64,000 nt of DNA from Stenotrophomonas sp046736075 (GTDB lineage Bacteria; Pseudomonadota; Gammaproteobacteria; Xanthomonadales; Xanthomonadaceae), in the NCBI RefSeq assembly GCF_046736075.1, contig NZ_CP177163.1, positions 3,162,001-3,226,000 of the forward strand. Reading direction: 5' to 3'. This document shows positions 25,276 through 34,503 of the stretch, piece after piece. The position numbers and the translations under genes are program-made. The notes beneath the pieces are model-generated. The model saw nothing but the letters and a program-made list of their open reading frames with translations. It was not told the origin of the DNA and searched no databases. Positions within the stretch are counted from its first letter, which is position 1. Each line of letters opens with the position of its first letter.

Positions 25276-25650
25276 ATGGCGACGATCAATCAGCTTGTCC
25301 GCAAGCCGCGGCAGGCCACCACTTATAAGAGTGCCTCGCCGGCACTTGACAAGTGCCCCCAGCGCCGTGGCGTTTGCACGCGCGTGTACACCACCACCCC
25401 GAAGAAGCCGAACTCGGCGCTCCGCAAGGTTGCCAAGGTCCGCCTGACCAACCAGGAAGAGGTCATCAGCTACATCGGTGGCGAAGGCCACAACCTGCAG
25501 GAGCACTCCGTGGTCCTCATCCGCGGCGGTCGCGTCAAGGATCTGCCGGGTGTGCGTTACCACACCGTGCGTGGCTCGCTGGACGCCTCCGGCGTTGCCA
25601 AGCGTCGTCAGGGCCGTTCCAAGTACGGCGCCAAGCGTCCGAAGAGCTAA
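25276..25650 (+). CDS. rpsL: 30S ribosomal protein S12
   Basis: A 124-residue decoding-centre protein. PKKPNSALRK contains Lys43 and GGRVKDLPGVRYH contains Lys88, so the streptomycin-sensitive residues are present. The start at ATG 25276 gives the canonical MATINQLVRKPR; an earlier in-frame GTG would include the promoter and is rejected. It is the first gene of the str operon. Confidence 0.98.
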   Translation: MATINQLVRKPRQATTYKSASPALDKCPQRRGVCTRVYTTTPKKPNSALRKVAKVRLTNQEEVISYIGGEGHNLQEHSVVLIRGGRVKDLPGVRYHTVRGSLDASGVAKRRQGRSKYGAKRPKS

Positions 25651-25662
25651 GGGAAAGTACAC

Positions 25663-26130
25663 ATGTCTCGTAAAGGTAATACGCCGCAGCGCTCCGTCCT
25701 GCCGGATCCCAAGCACGGAAGTGAAACCATCGCGCGCTTCATCAACATGGTGATGCTGAGCGGCAAGAAGTCGGTCGCTGAAAAGATCGTCTATGGCGCC
25801 ATGGACGTGATCGGTGAGAAGAACCCGAACTCCGTCGAGCTGGTGCAGAAGGCTCTGGACAACGTGGCTCCGTCGGTCGAAGTCAAGTCCCGCCGCGTCG
25901 GCGGTGCCACCTACCAGGTGCCGGTCGAAGTGCGTTCGTCGCGCAAGATGGCTCTGGCCATGCGCTGGCTGATCGACTCCGCTCGTAAGCGTGGTGAAAA
26001 CACCATGCCGAAGAAGCTGGCTGCCGAACTGCTGGACGCCTCGGAAAATCGTGGTGGCGCCATCAAGAAGCGCGAAGAAACCCACCGCATGGCCGAAGCC
26101 AACAAGGCATTCGCCCACTACCGCTGGTGA
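25663..26130 (+). CDS. rpsG: 30S ribosomal protein S7
   Basis: A 155-residue head-assembly protein that nucleates the 3' domain of 16S rRNA. It starts SRKGNTPQRSVLPDPKHGS and has INMVMLSGKKSVAEKIVYGAM and RVGGATYQVPVEVR. The C-terminus HRMAEANKAFAHYRW is complete. It is 12 bases after rpsL. Confidence 0.98.
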   Translation: MSRKGNTPQRSVLPDPKHGSETIARFINMVMLSGKKSVAEKIVYGAMDVIGEKNPNSVELVQKALDNVAPSVEVKSRRVGGATYQVPVEVRSSRKMALAMRWLIDSARKRGENTMPKKLAAELLDASENRGGAIKKREETHRMAEANKAFAHYRW

Positions 26131-26156
26131 GTTTGACGGCCTTGCAAAACAGGCAC

Positions 26157-26179
26157 GGCAGCACCATCTAGGTGCTGCC
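26157..26179 (+). other. Hairpin between rpsG and fusA
   Basis: GGCAGCACC (26157-26165) and GGTGCTGCC (26171-26179) form a perfect 9-bp stem with a 5-base loop. In E. coli the rpsL-rpsG spacer is the S7 target; here the only strong structure is after rpsG, so its role is open. Confidence 0.45.
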
Positions 26180-26266
26180 TCGCGGCCCCAGAAGGGCTGC
26201 GCCAATCCGAAGGCCGCCGAAAGGCGGCGTTCGGCCATCCGAATTCCAAGAAATTGAGAGGCTCCC

Positions 26267-28408
26267 GTGGCCCGCACCACTCCCATCGAGCGTTACCGCA
26301 ACTTCGGCATCATGGCCCACATCGATGCCGGCAAGACCACCACGTCCGAGCGCATCCTGTTCTACACCGGCAAGAGCCACAAGATCGGTGAAGTGCACGA
26401 CGGCGCTGCCACCATGGACTGGATGGAGCAGGAGCAGGAGCGTGGCATCACGATCCAGTCCGCTGCCACCACCGCGTTCTGGAAGGGCATGGACAAGTCC
26501 CTGCCGGAGCACCGCTTCAACATCATCGATACCCCCGGACACGTTGACTTCACCATCGAAGTGGAGCGCTCGCTGCGCGTGCTCGACGGTGCGGTGTTCG
26601 TGCTGTGCGCCGTCGGTGGCGTGCAGCCGCAGTCGGAAACCGTGTGGCGCCAGGCCAACCGTTACAAGGTGCCGCGCATCGCGTTCGTCAACAAGATGGA
26701 CCGTACCGGTGCCAACTTCACCAAGGTCGTTGGCCAGCTGAAGGCCAAGCTGGGTGCCGTCGCCGTGCCGATGCAGCTGCCGATCGGCGCTGAAGAAGGC
26801 TTCAAGGGCGTGGTCGACCTGCTCAAGATGAAGGCCATCCACTGGGATGAAGCCTCGCAGGGCATGAAGTTCGAATACCACGACATCCCGGCTGACATGA
26901 AGGACGAGGCTGAAGAAGCCCGCACCTACATGATCGAAGCGGCTGCCGAAGCCAACGAAGAGCTGATGGAAAAGTACCTGGGCGGCGAAGAGCTGACCGA
27001 GGCTGAAATCATCTCTGCTCTGCGCGCGCGCACCCTGGCGACCGACATCGTGCCGATGTACTGCGGCTCGGCGTTCAAGAACAAGGGCGTGCAGGCCATG
27101 CTGGACGGCGTGGTGCAGCTGCTGCCGTCGCCGATCGACGTGCCGGACGTGACCGGTACCGACGTCGACGACGAAACCATCGAGATGAGCCGCAAGTCCG
27201 ACGACAAGGCTCCCTTCTCGTCGCTGGCCTTCAAGATCATCACCGACCCGTTCGTGGGCGCGCTGACCTTCTTCCGTGTCTATTCGGGCACGCTGAACGC
27301 CGGCGACCAGGTGATGAACTCGGTCAAGGGCAAGAAGGAGCGCATCGGCCGCATCCTGCAGATGCACTCCAACGATCGCGAAGAGATCAAGGAAGTGCTG
27401 GCAGGTGACATCGCCGCGGCTGTGGGTCTGAAGGACACCACCACCGGCGACACCCTGTGCTCGCTGGATCACCCGATCATCCTGGAGCGCATGGTGTTCC
27501 CGGAGCCGGTGATCTCGATGGCCGTCGAACCGAAGACCAAGTCCGACCAGGAAAAGATGGGTCTGGCACTGGGCCGTCTGGCGCAGGAAGATCCGTCGTT
27601 CCGCGTCAAGACCGACGAAGAATCCGGCCAGACCATCATCTCGGGCATGGGCGAGCTGCACCTGGACATCATCGTCGACCGCATGAAGCGCGAGTTCAAC
27701 GTTGAAGCCAACGTCGGCAAGCCGCAGGTTGCGTACCGCGAAACGATCCAGGCTGCTGACGTCAAGTCGGATTACAAGCACGCCAAGCAGTCCGGTGGTA
27801 AGGGTCAGTACGGTCACGTCGTGATCGAGCTGTCGCCGATCACCGCTGAAGACCGTGCCGACCCGAAGATCGCGCCGATGATCAAGGACGACTTCCTGTT
27901 CATCAACGACATCACCGGTGGCGTGATTCCGAAGGAATTCATTCCGTCGATCGAAAAGGGCCTGCGCGAAACCATCACCAGCGGTCCGCTGGCTGGCTTC
28001 CCGGTCGTTGACGTCAAGGTCAAGCTGGTGTTCGGCTCGTACCACGACGTCGACTCCTCGGAAATGGCGTTCAAGCTGGCGTCCTCGATGGCCTTCAAGC
28101 AGGGCTTCTCGAAGGCCAAGCCGGTTCTGCTGGAGCCGATCATGAAGGTCGAGATCGTGACCCCGGAGGATTACCAGGGTGACGTGATGGGCGACGTGAG
28201 CCGTCGTCGTGGCGTTCTGCAGGGTTCCAGCACCACCGGTGACGGTTCGGCCAGCATCATCAACGCGATGATCCCGCTGGGTGAAATGTTCGGTTACGCC
28301 ACCTCGCTGCGTTCGCAGACCCAGGGTCGTGCGACGTTCACGATGGAATTCGACCACTACGAGCCGGCGCCGAACAACATCGCCGAAGCCGTGGTCAAGA
28401 AGGCCTGA
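26267..28408 (+). CDS. fusA: Elongation factor G
   Basis: A 713-residue translocation and ribosome-recycling GTPase. G1 is AHIDAGKTTTSERIL, switch I has the RGITIQSAATT effector stretch, G3 is DTPGHVDFT and G4 NKMDRTGAN. Domain IV contains the GGKGQYGHVVIE loop, and the C-terminal domain V follows with VMGDVSRRRG. The GTG start at 26267 follows GAGAGG. Gene order rpsL-rpsG-fusA-tuf is the standard str operon. Confidence 0.98.
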   Translation: MARTTPIERYRNFGIMAHIDAGKTTTSERILFYTGKSHKIGEVHDGAATMDWMEQEQERGITIQSAATTAFWKGMDKSLPEHRFNIIDTPGHVDFTIEVERSLRVLDGAVFVLCAVGGVQPQSETVWRQANRYKVPRIAFVNKMDRTGANFTKVVGQLKAKLGAVAVPMQLPIGAEEGFKGVVDLLKMKAIHWDEASQGMKFEYHDIPADMKDEAEEARTYMIEAAAEANEELMEKYLGGEELTEAEIISALRARTLATDIVPMYCGSAFKNKGVQAMLDGVVQLLPSPIDVPDVTGTDVDDETIEMSRKSDDKAPFSSLAFKIITDPFVGALTFFRVYSGTLNAGDQVMNSVKGKKERIGRILQMHSNDREEIKEVLAGDIAAAVGLKDTTTGDTLCSLDHPIILERMVFPEPVISMAVEPKTKSDQEKMGLALGRLAQEDPSFRVKTDEESGQTIISGMGELHLDIIVDRMKREFNVEANVGKPQVAYRETIQAADVKSDYKHAKQSGGKGQYGHVVIELSPITAEDRADPKIAPMIKDDFLFINDITGGVIPKEFIPSIEKGLRETITSGPLAGFPVVDVKVKLVFGSYHDVDSSEMAFKLASSMAFKQGFSKAKPVLLEPIMKVEIVTPEDYQGDVMGDVSRRRGVLQGSSTTGDGSASIINAMIPLGEMFGYATSLRSQTQGRATFTMEFDHYEPAPNNIAEAVVKKA

Positions 28409-28421
28409 GCGTAAGCTCAGG
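28404..28421 (+). other. Small hairpin overlapping the fusA stop
   Basis: CCTGAGC/GCTCAGG around GTAA includes the fusA TGA and is followed by TCTTTACC. It could give modest attenuation or act as a 3' stabiliser before tuf2. Confidence 0.35.
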
Positions 28422-28461
28422 TCTTTACCTCCCTCTTTTCTGATATCCAAGGTATACAACA

Positions 28462-29652
28462 ATGGCAAAGGGTAAGTTCGAGCGCACCAAGCCGCACGTC
28501 AACGTCGGCACCATCGGTCACGTCGATCACGGCAAGACCACGCTGACCGCCGCACTGACCAAGATCGGTGCCGAGCGCTTCGGTGGCGAGTTCAAGGATT
28601 ACTCCGCGATCGACGCCGCGCCGGAAGAAAAGGCACGTGGCATCACGATCTCGACCGCGCACGTCGAATACGAATCCACCGAGCGTCATTACGCCCACGT
28701 GGATTGCCCGGGCCATGCTGACTACGTCAAGAACATGATCACCGGTGCTGCCCAGATGGACGGCGCGATCCTGGTGTGCTCGGCCGCTGACGGCCCGATG
28801 CCGCAGACCCGCGAGCACATCCTGCTGTCGCGTCAGGTCGGCGTGCCGTACATCGTCGTGTTCCTGAACAAGGCCGACATGGTGGACGACGCCGAGCTGC
28901 TGGAACTGGTCGAAATGGAAGTCCGCGAGCTGCTGAGCAAGTACGACTTCCCGGGCGACGACACCCCGATCATCGCGGGTTCGGCCCGTCTGGCGCTGGA
29001 AGGCGACCAGAGCGATATCGGCGTGCCGGCCGTGATCAAGCTGGTCGAAGCTCTCGACAGCTGGATCCCGACCCCGGAACGCGACATCGACAAGCCGTTC
29101 CTGATGCCGGTGGAAGACGTGTTCTCGATCTCGGGCCGCGGCACCGTGGTGACCGGTCGTATCGAGCGCGGCGTGATCAAGGTCGGCGAAGAAATCGAAA
29201 TCGTCGGTATCCGTCCGGTCCAGAAGACCACCGTCACCGGCGTGGAAATGTTCCGCAAGCTGCTCGACCAGGGTCAGGCAGGCGACAACGCCGGTCTGCT
29301 GCTGCGCGGCACCAAGCGTGACGACGTCGAGCGTGGCCAGGTGCTGGCCAAGCCGGGTTCGATCAAGCCGCACACCCAGTTCGACGCCGAAGTCTACGTC
29401 CTGTCCAAGGATGAAGGCGGCCGCCACACCCCGTTCTTCAAGGGCTACCGTCCGCAGTTCTACTTCCGTACCACCGACATCACCGGTGCGGTCGAGCTGC
29501 CGGAAGGCGTGGAAATGGTCATGCCGGGCGACAACGTGAAGATGGTTGTCACCCTGATCAACCCGGTGGCAATGGACGAAGGCCTGCGCTTCGCCATCCG
29601 CGAAGGCGGCCGTACCGTCGGCGCCGGCGTGGTCTCCAAGATCATCGCGTAA
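28462..29652 (+). CDS. tuf: Elongation factor Tu, copy 2
   Basis: The same 396-residue EF-Tu as copy 1 (G1 GHVDHGKTT, G3 DCPGHADYV, G4 NKAD). Comparing both genes base by base I find four differences, all synonymous: at codons 2 and 22, about codon 59, and about codon 317. Similarity stops at the start and stop codons, since flanking sequences are unrelated. This is the tufA-like copy at the end of the str operon. Confidence 0.98.
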   Translation: MAKGKFERTKPHVNVGTIGHVDHGKTTLTAALTKIGAERFGGEFKDYSAIDAAPEEKARGITISTAHVEYESTERHYAHVDCPGHADYVKNMITGAAQMDGAILVCSAADGPMPQTREHILLSRQVGVPYIVVFLNKADMVDDAELLELVEMEVRELLSKYDFPGDDTPIIAGSARLALEGDQSDIGVPAVIKLVEALDSWIPTPERDIDKPFLMPVEDVFSISGRGTVVTGRIERGVIKVGEEIEIVGIRPVQKTTVTGVEMFRKLLDQGQAGDNAGLLLRGTKRDDVERGQVLAKPGSIKPHTQFDAEVYVLSKDEGGRHTPFFKGYRPQFYFRTTDITGAVELPEGVEMVMPGDNVKMVVTLINPVAMDEGLRFAIREGGRTVGAGVVSKIIA

Positions 29653-29666
29653 TCTGCTAGAATCGG

Positions 29667-29700
29667 CGCCCCGATGTTGCCTGGGTAGGGCATCGGGGCG
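29667..29700 (+). terminator. Candidate terminator/hairpin after tuf2
   Basis: CGCCCCGATG (29667-29676) pairs perfectly with CATCGGGGCG (29691-29700) over a 14-base loop, followed by TTCAAC. The T run is too short for a confident intrinsic terminator. Between it and the S10 promoter no gene is seen. Confidence 0.5.
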
Positions 29701-29791
29701 TTCAACAACGGGAAAAGAGGCGCAGGACGCTCCTCGTGTTCCCCAGACCAGGAAGGGTCGCGCCATTCAGGCTTTGTCAATAGGTCTCCTG

Positions 29792-29821
29792 TTGACGGGC
29801 GCTTTGTATGCGCGCTATACT
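29792..29821 (+). promoter_or_regulatory. S10 operon promoter
   Basis: TTGACG (29792-29797), an 18-base spacer and TATACT (29816-29821) followed by a T-rich start region form a strong sigma-70 promoter. It lies 165 bases before rpsJ. Confidence 0.85.
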
Positions 29822-29985
29822 TTTTGTCTGGGCAGATCGGGAGACCGGTCTGCCTCGATTTTTGAGGTCTATGGAAAGATCTTGTCGCCGCGCAGGACTG
29901 TGCGGCGTCTGCATTCAGGATATTCATGGGACAAGGCAACCCAGAGGCCTTGTCCGTCGCTCTTTTAACGAAGGAACCCACCGTC
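29822..29985 (+). promoter_or_regulatory. S10 operon leader
   Basis: The untranslated leader contains a GGCAGA/TCTGCC hairpin near 29830-29853 and a 9-bp hairpin CGCCGCGCA/TGTGCGGCG (29886-29907, one G-T pair). In E. coli L4 binds such a leader to attenuate and repress the operon. The L4 role here is inferred from position and structure. Confidence 0.5.
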
Positions 29986-30297
29986 ATGGCGGACCAAAAG
30001 ATCCGAATTCGGCTGAAGGCGTTCGATCATCGTCTGATCGACCGTTCGGCCAGCGAGATCGTAGAAACGGCAAAGCGGACCGGCGCGCAAGTGCGTGGCC
30101 CGATCCCGCTGCCGACCAAGATCGAGCGTTACACCATCCTCGTCTCCCCGCACGTCGACAAGGACGCGCGTGACCAGTACGAGACCCGCACGCACAAGCG
30201 CGTGCTCGATATCGTCGACCCCAACGACAAGACCGTGGACGCGCTGATGAAGCTCGAACTGGCTGCCGGCGTCGACGTTCAGATCAAGCTGACCTGA
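29986..30297 (+). CDS. rpsJ: 30S ribosomal protein S10 (NusE)
   Basis: A 103-residue protein of the 30S head that also acts as NusE in antitermination and pairs with NusG. It reads ADQKIRIRLKAFDHRLID and ends VDVQIKLT. The start at 29986 follows AAGGAA; a longer in-frame start would enter the leader. Confidence 0.98.
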   Translation: MADQKIRIRLKAFDHRLIDRSASEIVETAKRTGAQVRGPIPLPTKIERYTILVSPHVDKDARDQYETRTHKRVLDIVDPNDKTVDALMKLELAAGVDVQIKLT

Positions 30298-30308
30298 GGA
30301 CTACGACC

Positions 30309-30959
30309 ATGACGAAGAAATATTCGTTGGGCTTCGTGGGCCGCAAGGCTGGCATGAGCCGCGTGTTCACCGAAGATGGCCAGGCCATCCCGGTGACCCT
30401 GATTGAAGCTACCCCGAACCGCATCGCGCAGATCAAGACCGTCGAAGCCGACGGCTACAGCGCCGTGCAGGTGACCGTCGGCGCGCGTCGCGCTGCCCTG
30501 GTCAACAAGCCGGAAGCCGGTCACTTCGCCAAGGCGAAGGTCGAAGCCGGTCGTGGCCTGTGGGAATTCCGCGTTGAAGACGCCCAGCTCGGCGAATTCG
30601 CCGTCGGTGGCGAAGTCAAGGCGGACATCTTTGAAGTTGGCCAGAAGGTCGACGTCCAGGGTGTCACCAAGGGTAAGGGCTTCCAGGGCACCATCAAGCG
30701 CTACAACTTCCGTATGGGCGATGCAACCCACGGTAACTCGCTGTCGCATCGCGCGCCGGGTTCCTTGGGCCAGCGCCAGACCCCGGGTCGCGTTTTCCCG
30801 GGCAAGAAGATGTCCGGCCACATGGGTTCGGTGCAGCAGAGCACCCAGAACCTTGAAGTGGTGAAGGTCGATGTCGAACGTGGTCTGATCGCGATCCGTG
30901 GTGCCGTTCCGGGCGCAGCGGGTGGTGACGTGATCGTTCGTCCGGCTAGCAAGGCATAA
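30309..30959 (+). CDS. rplC: 50S ribosomal protein L3
   Basis: A 216-residue assembly initiator near the peptidyl-transferase centre. It contains YSLGFVGRKAGMSRVFTEDG, GVTKGKGFQGTIKRYNF, and GSLGQRQTPGRVFPGKKMSGHMG with the Gln that is methylated in E. coli. GAGGA precedes ATG 30309. Confidence 0.98.
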   Translation: MTKKYSLGFVGRKAGMSRVFTEDGQAIPVTLIEATPNRIAQIKTVEADGYSAVQVTVGARRAALVNKPEAGHFAKAKVEAGRGLWEFRVEDAQLGEFAVGGEVKADIFEVGQKVDVQGVTKGKGFQGTIKRYNFRMGDATHGNSLSHRAPGSLGQRQTPGRVFPGKKMSGHMGSVQQSTQNLEVVKVDVERGLIAIRGAVPGAAGGDVIVRPASKA

Positions 30960-30971
30960 GGAGAGATGACG

Positions 30972-31577
30972 ATGGAACTCGTTATCACGGGTAGCAACAA
31001 CAAGGTCTCGGTCTCCGATGCCGTGTTCGGTCGCGATTTCAGCGAAGATCTGGTTCACCAGGTCGTCGTTGCTTACCGCAACGCCGGTCGCGCCGGCACC
31101 AAGGCACAGAAGACTCGCTCTGAAGTGGCTGGTACCACCAAGAAGTCGAAGAAGCAGAAGGGCGGCGGCGCGCGTCATGGCGCACTGACGGCTCCGATCT
31201 TCGTCGGCGGCGGTGTCACCTTCGCGGCCAAGCCGCGCAGCTTCGAGCAGAAGGTCAACCGTAAGCAGTACCGTGCAGCCATGTGCGCGATCCTGTCCGA
31301 GCTGAACCGCCAGGGCCGTCTGACGATCGTGGAGTCCTTCGATGTCGAAGCGACCAACACCAAGTCGTTGATCGCCAAGCTGGCCGGCCTGGAAGTGGGC
31401 AAGCGTCCGCTGATCGTCACCGAAGAGGCTTCCGAGCACCTGTACCTGTCGGCGCGCAACATTCCCTACGTGGAAGTGCGTGACGTCCAGGGTCTGGACC
31501 CGGTGTCGCTGGTGGGTGCCGACACGGTCGTCATCACCGCTGACGCGGTCAAGAAGGTCGAGGAGTGGCTGGCATGA
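30972..31577 (+). CDS. rplD: 50S ribosomal protein L4
   Basis: A 201-residue exit-tunnel protein and, in E. coli, autogenous regulator of the operon. The tunnel loop GTTKKSKKQKGGGARHG is present. Two in-frame ATGs exist (30966 and 30972); AAGGAG at 30958-30963 is only 2 bases from the first but 8 from the second, so 30972 is chosen. It overlaps rplW by 4 bases. Confidence 0.97.
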   Translation: MELVITGSNNKVSVSDAVFGRDFSEDLVHQVVVAYRNAGRAGTKAQKTRSEVAGTTKKSKKQKGGGARHGALTAPIFVGGGVTFAAKPRSFEQKVNRKQYRAAMCAILSELNRQGRLTIVESFDVEATNTKSLIAKLAGLEVGKRPLIVTEEASEHLYLSARNIPYVEVRDVQGLDPVSLVGADTVVITADAVKKVEEWLA

Positions 31578-31873
31578 ACGCCAACGAGAAAGTCTTCAGC
31601 GTTCTTCGCGCTCCGCGAGTCTCCGAAAAGACCGCGCGCCTGCAGGAACATTCCAACCAGTATGTCTTTGAAGTGTCGAACGAAGCGACCAAGGCCGATG
31701 TAAAGGCCGCGGTTGAGCAGCTGTTCGATGTCAAGGTCGAGTCGGTCAACGTGCTGAACGTGAAGGGCAAGAACAAGTCCTTCCGTAACCGCAACGGCCG
31801 TCGCGGCGATTGGCGCAAGGCATACGTGCGTCTCGCCGATGGCCAGTCCATCGATGTAACGGCCAAGGCCTGA
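31574..31873 (+). CDS. rplW: 50S ribosomal protein L23
   Basis: A 99-residue tunnel-exit protein that docks trigger factor and SRP. It contains LRAPRVSEKTARLQEHSNQYVF and VNVLNVKGKNKSFRNRNGRR. ATG 31574 lies in the rplD stop (ATGA), with AGGAG 8 bases upstream, implying translational coupling. Confidence 0.97.
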   Translation: MNANEKVFSVLRAPRVSEKTARLQEHSNQYVFEVSNEATKADVKAAVEQLFDVKVESVNVLNVKGKNKSFRNRNGRRGDWRKAYVRLADGQSIDVTAKA

Positions 31874-31883
31874 GGTACATCCC

Positions 31884-32711
31884 ATGCCATTGATGAAATT
31901 CAAGCCCACTTCCCCCGGCCGTCGTTCGGCCGTGCGCGTGGTTACGCCCGATCTGCACAAGGGCGCACCGCACGCAGCGTTGCTGGAGCCGCAGAGCAAG
32001 TCGGGTGGTCGTAACCACCACGGCCGTATCACCACCCGTCACGTTGGTGGTGGCCACAAGCAGCACTACCGCGTCATCGACTTCAAGCGCAACAAGGAAG
32101 GCATTCCGGCGCGCGTGGAACGCATCGAATACGATCCGAACCGCACCGCCCATATCGCCCTGCTGTGCTACGTCGACGGCGAGCGTCGCTACATCATCGC
32201 ACCGAAGGGCCTGAAGGCCGGTGACCAGGTGATCGCGGGCTCGGATGCGCCGATCAAGACCGGCAACACCCTGCCGCTGCGCAACATCCCGGTCGGTACC
32301 ACTGTCCACGGCATCGAACTGAAGCCGGGCAAGGGTGCCCAGATCGCGCGTGCCGCCGGCGCTGCCGTGCAGCTCGTCGCTCGTGAAGGCATCTACGCCA
32401 CCCTGCGCCTGCGCTCGGGTGAAATGCGTAAGGTGCCGGTCGAGTGCCGCGCCACCATCGGTGAAGTCGGCAACGACGAGCACAACCTGGAAAAGCTGGG
32501 CAAGGCTGGCGCCAAGCGCTGGCGCGGTGTCCGCCCGACCGTTCGTGGTGCTGCCATGAACCCGGTTGACCATCCGCACGGTGGTGGTGAGGCGAAGGCC
32601 GGCCAGGGTAACCCGCATCCGGTCACCCCGTGGGGTGTCCCGACCAAGGGCTACAAGACGCGCCATAACAAGCGCACCCAGCAATTCATCGTCCGCGATC
32701 GTAGGGGCTAA
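31884..32711 (+). CDS. rplB: 50S ribosomal protein L2
   Basis: A 275-residue primary 23S rRNA-binding protein required for subunit association. It has MKFKPTSPGRRSAVRV, SGGRNHHGRITTRHVGGG and the essential NPVDHPHGGGEAKAGQG loop with the conserved His. The full length matches E. coli (273). Confidence 0.98.
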   Translation: MPLMKFKPTSPGRRSAVRVVTPDLHKGAPHAALLEPQSKSGGRNHHGRITTRHVGGGHKQHYRVIDFKRNKEGIPARVERIEYDPNRTAHIALLCYVDGERRYIIAPKGLKAGDQVIAGSDAPIKTGNTLPLRNIPVGTTVHGIELKPGKGAQIARAAGAAVQLVAREGIYATLRLRSGEMRKVPVECRATIGEVGNDEHNLEKLGKAGAKRWRGVRPTVRGAAMNPVDHPHGGGEAKAGQGNPHPVTPWGVPTKGYKTRHNKRTQQFIVRDRRG

Positions 32712-32717
32712 TCGACC

Positions 32718-32987
32718 ATGGCACGTTCACTCAAGAAGGGCCCGTTCGTCGATCACCACCTCGTCAAGAAGGTGGAGGCCGCTGCGGGTAGCAAGAAGCC
32801 GATCAAGACCTGGTCGCGCCGTTCGATGATCCTGCCGGAAATGGTAGGCATCACCATCGCCGTTCATAACGGTAAGAACCACGTTCCGGTGCTCGTCAAC
32901 GAGAACATGGTCGGCCACAAGCTCGGCGAATTTGCCATCACCCGGACCTTCAAGGGTCACGGTGGTGACAAGAAGTCGGGCAAGTAA
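32718..32987 (+). CDS. rpsS: 30S ribosomal protein S19
   Basis: An 89-residue 30S head protein. It reads ARSLKKGPFVDHHLVKKVE and WSRRSMILPEMVGITIAVHNG, with HKLGEFAITRTFKGHGGDKK at the end. It is 6 bases after rplB. Confidence 0.98.
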   Translation: MARSLKKGPFVDHHLVKKVEAAAGSKKPIKTWSRRSMILPEMVGITIAVHNGKNHVPVLVNENMVGHKLGEFAITRTFKGHGGDKKSGK

Positions 32988-32999
32988 GGAGAGATGACA

Positions 33000-33335
33000 A
33001 TGGAAGCGAAAGCAATCCTGCGCTCCGCGCGCATCTCTGCGCAGAAAGCCCGTCTGGTCGCTGACCAGGTGCGCGGCCTGCCGGCCGAGCGTGCGGTCAA
33101 CCTGCTGAAGTTCTCGGACAAGAAGGCTGCCCACCTGATCAAGAAGGTGGTGGAGTCGGCTATTGCCAATGCCGAGAACAACCAGGGCGCCGACGTCGAC
33201 GAGCTGAAGGTTCAGACCATCATGGTAGATGAAGGTCCGACCCTGAAGCGTTTCATGGCGCGGGCGAAAGGCCGCGGCACCCGCATCCTCAAGCGCACCA
33301 GCCACATCACTGTGGTTGTGGGCGCCGGCAAGTAA
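33000..33335 (+). CDS. rplV: 50S ribosomal protein L22
   Basis: A 111-residue exit-tunnel protein. It begins MEAKAILRSARISAQKARLV, and the tunnel hairpin includes MARAKGRGTRILKRTSHI. ATGs occur at 32994 and 33000; AAGGAG at 32986-32991 is properly spaced (8 bases) only for 33000. Confidence 0.97.
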   Translation: MEAKAILRSARISAQKARLVADQVRGLPAERAVNLLKFSDKKAAHLIKKVVESAIANAENNQGADVDELKVQTIMVDEGPTLKRFMARAKGRGTRILKRTSHITVVVGAGK

Positions 33336-33352
33336 GCGGAAAGGAAAACACC

Positions 33353-34084
33353 ATGGGTCATAAAGTTCATCCGATTGGTATCCGCCTCGGCATTTCCAAG
33401 GACTGGAACTCCAAGTGGTACGCCAACAAGGCCGAGTTCGCTGGTTACCTGGCGGCCGACCTGAAGGTGCGGGACATGCTGCGCAAGAAGCTTGCGCAGG
33501 CCGGCATCAGCAAGATCCTGATCGAGCGTCCGGCCAAGACCGCTCGCGTGACGATCCACACCGCCCGTCCGGGCGTGGTGATCGGCAAGCGCGGTGAGGA
33601 CATCGAGAAGCTGCGCAAGGAAGTGAGCGAAATGATGGGCGTCCCGGCGCACATCAACGTCACCGAAGTGCGCAAGCCCGAGCTGGACGCACAGCTGGTT
33701 GCCGAGTCGATCGCGCAGCAGCTGGAGCGTCGCATCATGTTCCGCCGTGCAATGAAGCGCTCGGTCGGCAACGCGATGCGCCTCGGTGCCCTGGGCATCA
33801 AGGTCAACGTCGGTGGCCGCCTCAACGGTGCGGAAATCGCCCGTTCGGAGTGGTACCGCGAAGGCCGCGTGCCGCTGCACACGCTGCGTGCCGACATCGA
33901 CTATGGCTTCGCTGAAGCCAAGACGACCTACGGCATCATCGGCATCAAGGTCTGGATCTACAAGGGCGAGGTTTTCGATTTCTCCCAGGTTGGCCAGGAA
34001 AAGCAGGACGATTCCCCGCGCAACGATCGTAACGATCGCGGCGACCGCGGTGACCGTCAGCGCCCGGCCCGTGAAGCGAGGTAA
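33353..34084 (+). CDS. rpsC: 30S ribosomal protein S3
   Basis: A 243-residue protein of the mRNA entry channel. The KH domain signature VVIGKRGEDIEKLRKEV is clear, and SEWYREGRVPLHTLRADIDYG follows. The C-terminal tail is a low-complexity run of Asp-Arg-Asn-Gly repeats (NDRNDRGDRGDR), somewhat longer than in E. coli. AAAGGA precedes ATG 33353. Confidence 0.98.
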   Translation: MGHKVHPIGIRLGISKDWNSKWYANKAEFAGYLAADLKVRDMLRKKLAQAGISKILIERPAKTARVTIHTARPGVVIGKRGEDIEKLRKEVSEMMGVPAHINVTEVRKPELDAQLVAESIAQQLERRIMFRRAMKRSVGNAMRLGALGIKVNVGGRLNGAEIARSEWYREGRVPLHTLRADIDYGFAEAKTTYGIIGIKVWIYKGEVFDFSQVGQEKQDDSPRNDRNDRGDRGDRQRPAREAR

Positions 34085-34089
34085 CGACA

Positions 34090-34503
34090 ATGTTGCAACC
34101 CAAGCGAACCAAGTACCGCAAGGTACACAAGGGCCGTAACGATGGCCTGAGCTGGAGCGCCAACGCTGTCAGCTTCGGCGAGTACGGCCTGAAGGCAACC
34201 GCTCATGGTCAGCTGACCGCGCGTCAGATCGAAGCGGCTCGCCGCTCGATCAGCCGCTACGTCAAGCGCGGCGGCAAGATGTGGATCCGAGTGTTCCCCG
34301 ACAAGCCGATCACCAAGAAGCCCATCGAAGTCCGAATGGGTTCTGGTAAGGGCAACGTGGAGTACTGGGTCGCCCAGATCCAGCCCGGCCGCATGATCTA
34401 TGAAATTGAAGGTGTGGATGAAAGCGTGGCTCGCGAGGCGTTCCGCCTGGCAGCTGCCAAGCTCTCCGTGACCACCACCTTCGTGACCCGGACGGTGATG
34501 TAA
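34090..34503 (+). CDS. rplP: 50S ribosomal protein L16
   Basis: A 137-residue protein at the A-site elbow. It starts MLQPKRTKYRKVHKGRNDG and contains RISRY-like SRYVKRGGKMWIRVFPDKP with the KPIEVRMGSGKGNVEYW loop. Its TAA overlaps the rpmC ATG by one base (TAATG). Confidence 0.98.
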   Translation: MLQPKRTKYRKVHKGRNDGLSWSANAVSFGEYGLKATAHGQLTARQIEAARRSISRYVKRGGKMWIRVFPDKPITKKPIEVRMGSGKGNVEYWVAQIQPGRMIYEIEGVDESVAREAFRLAAAKLSVTTTFVTRTVM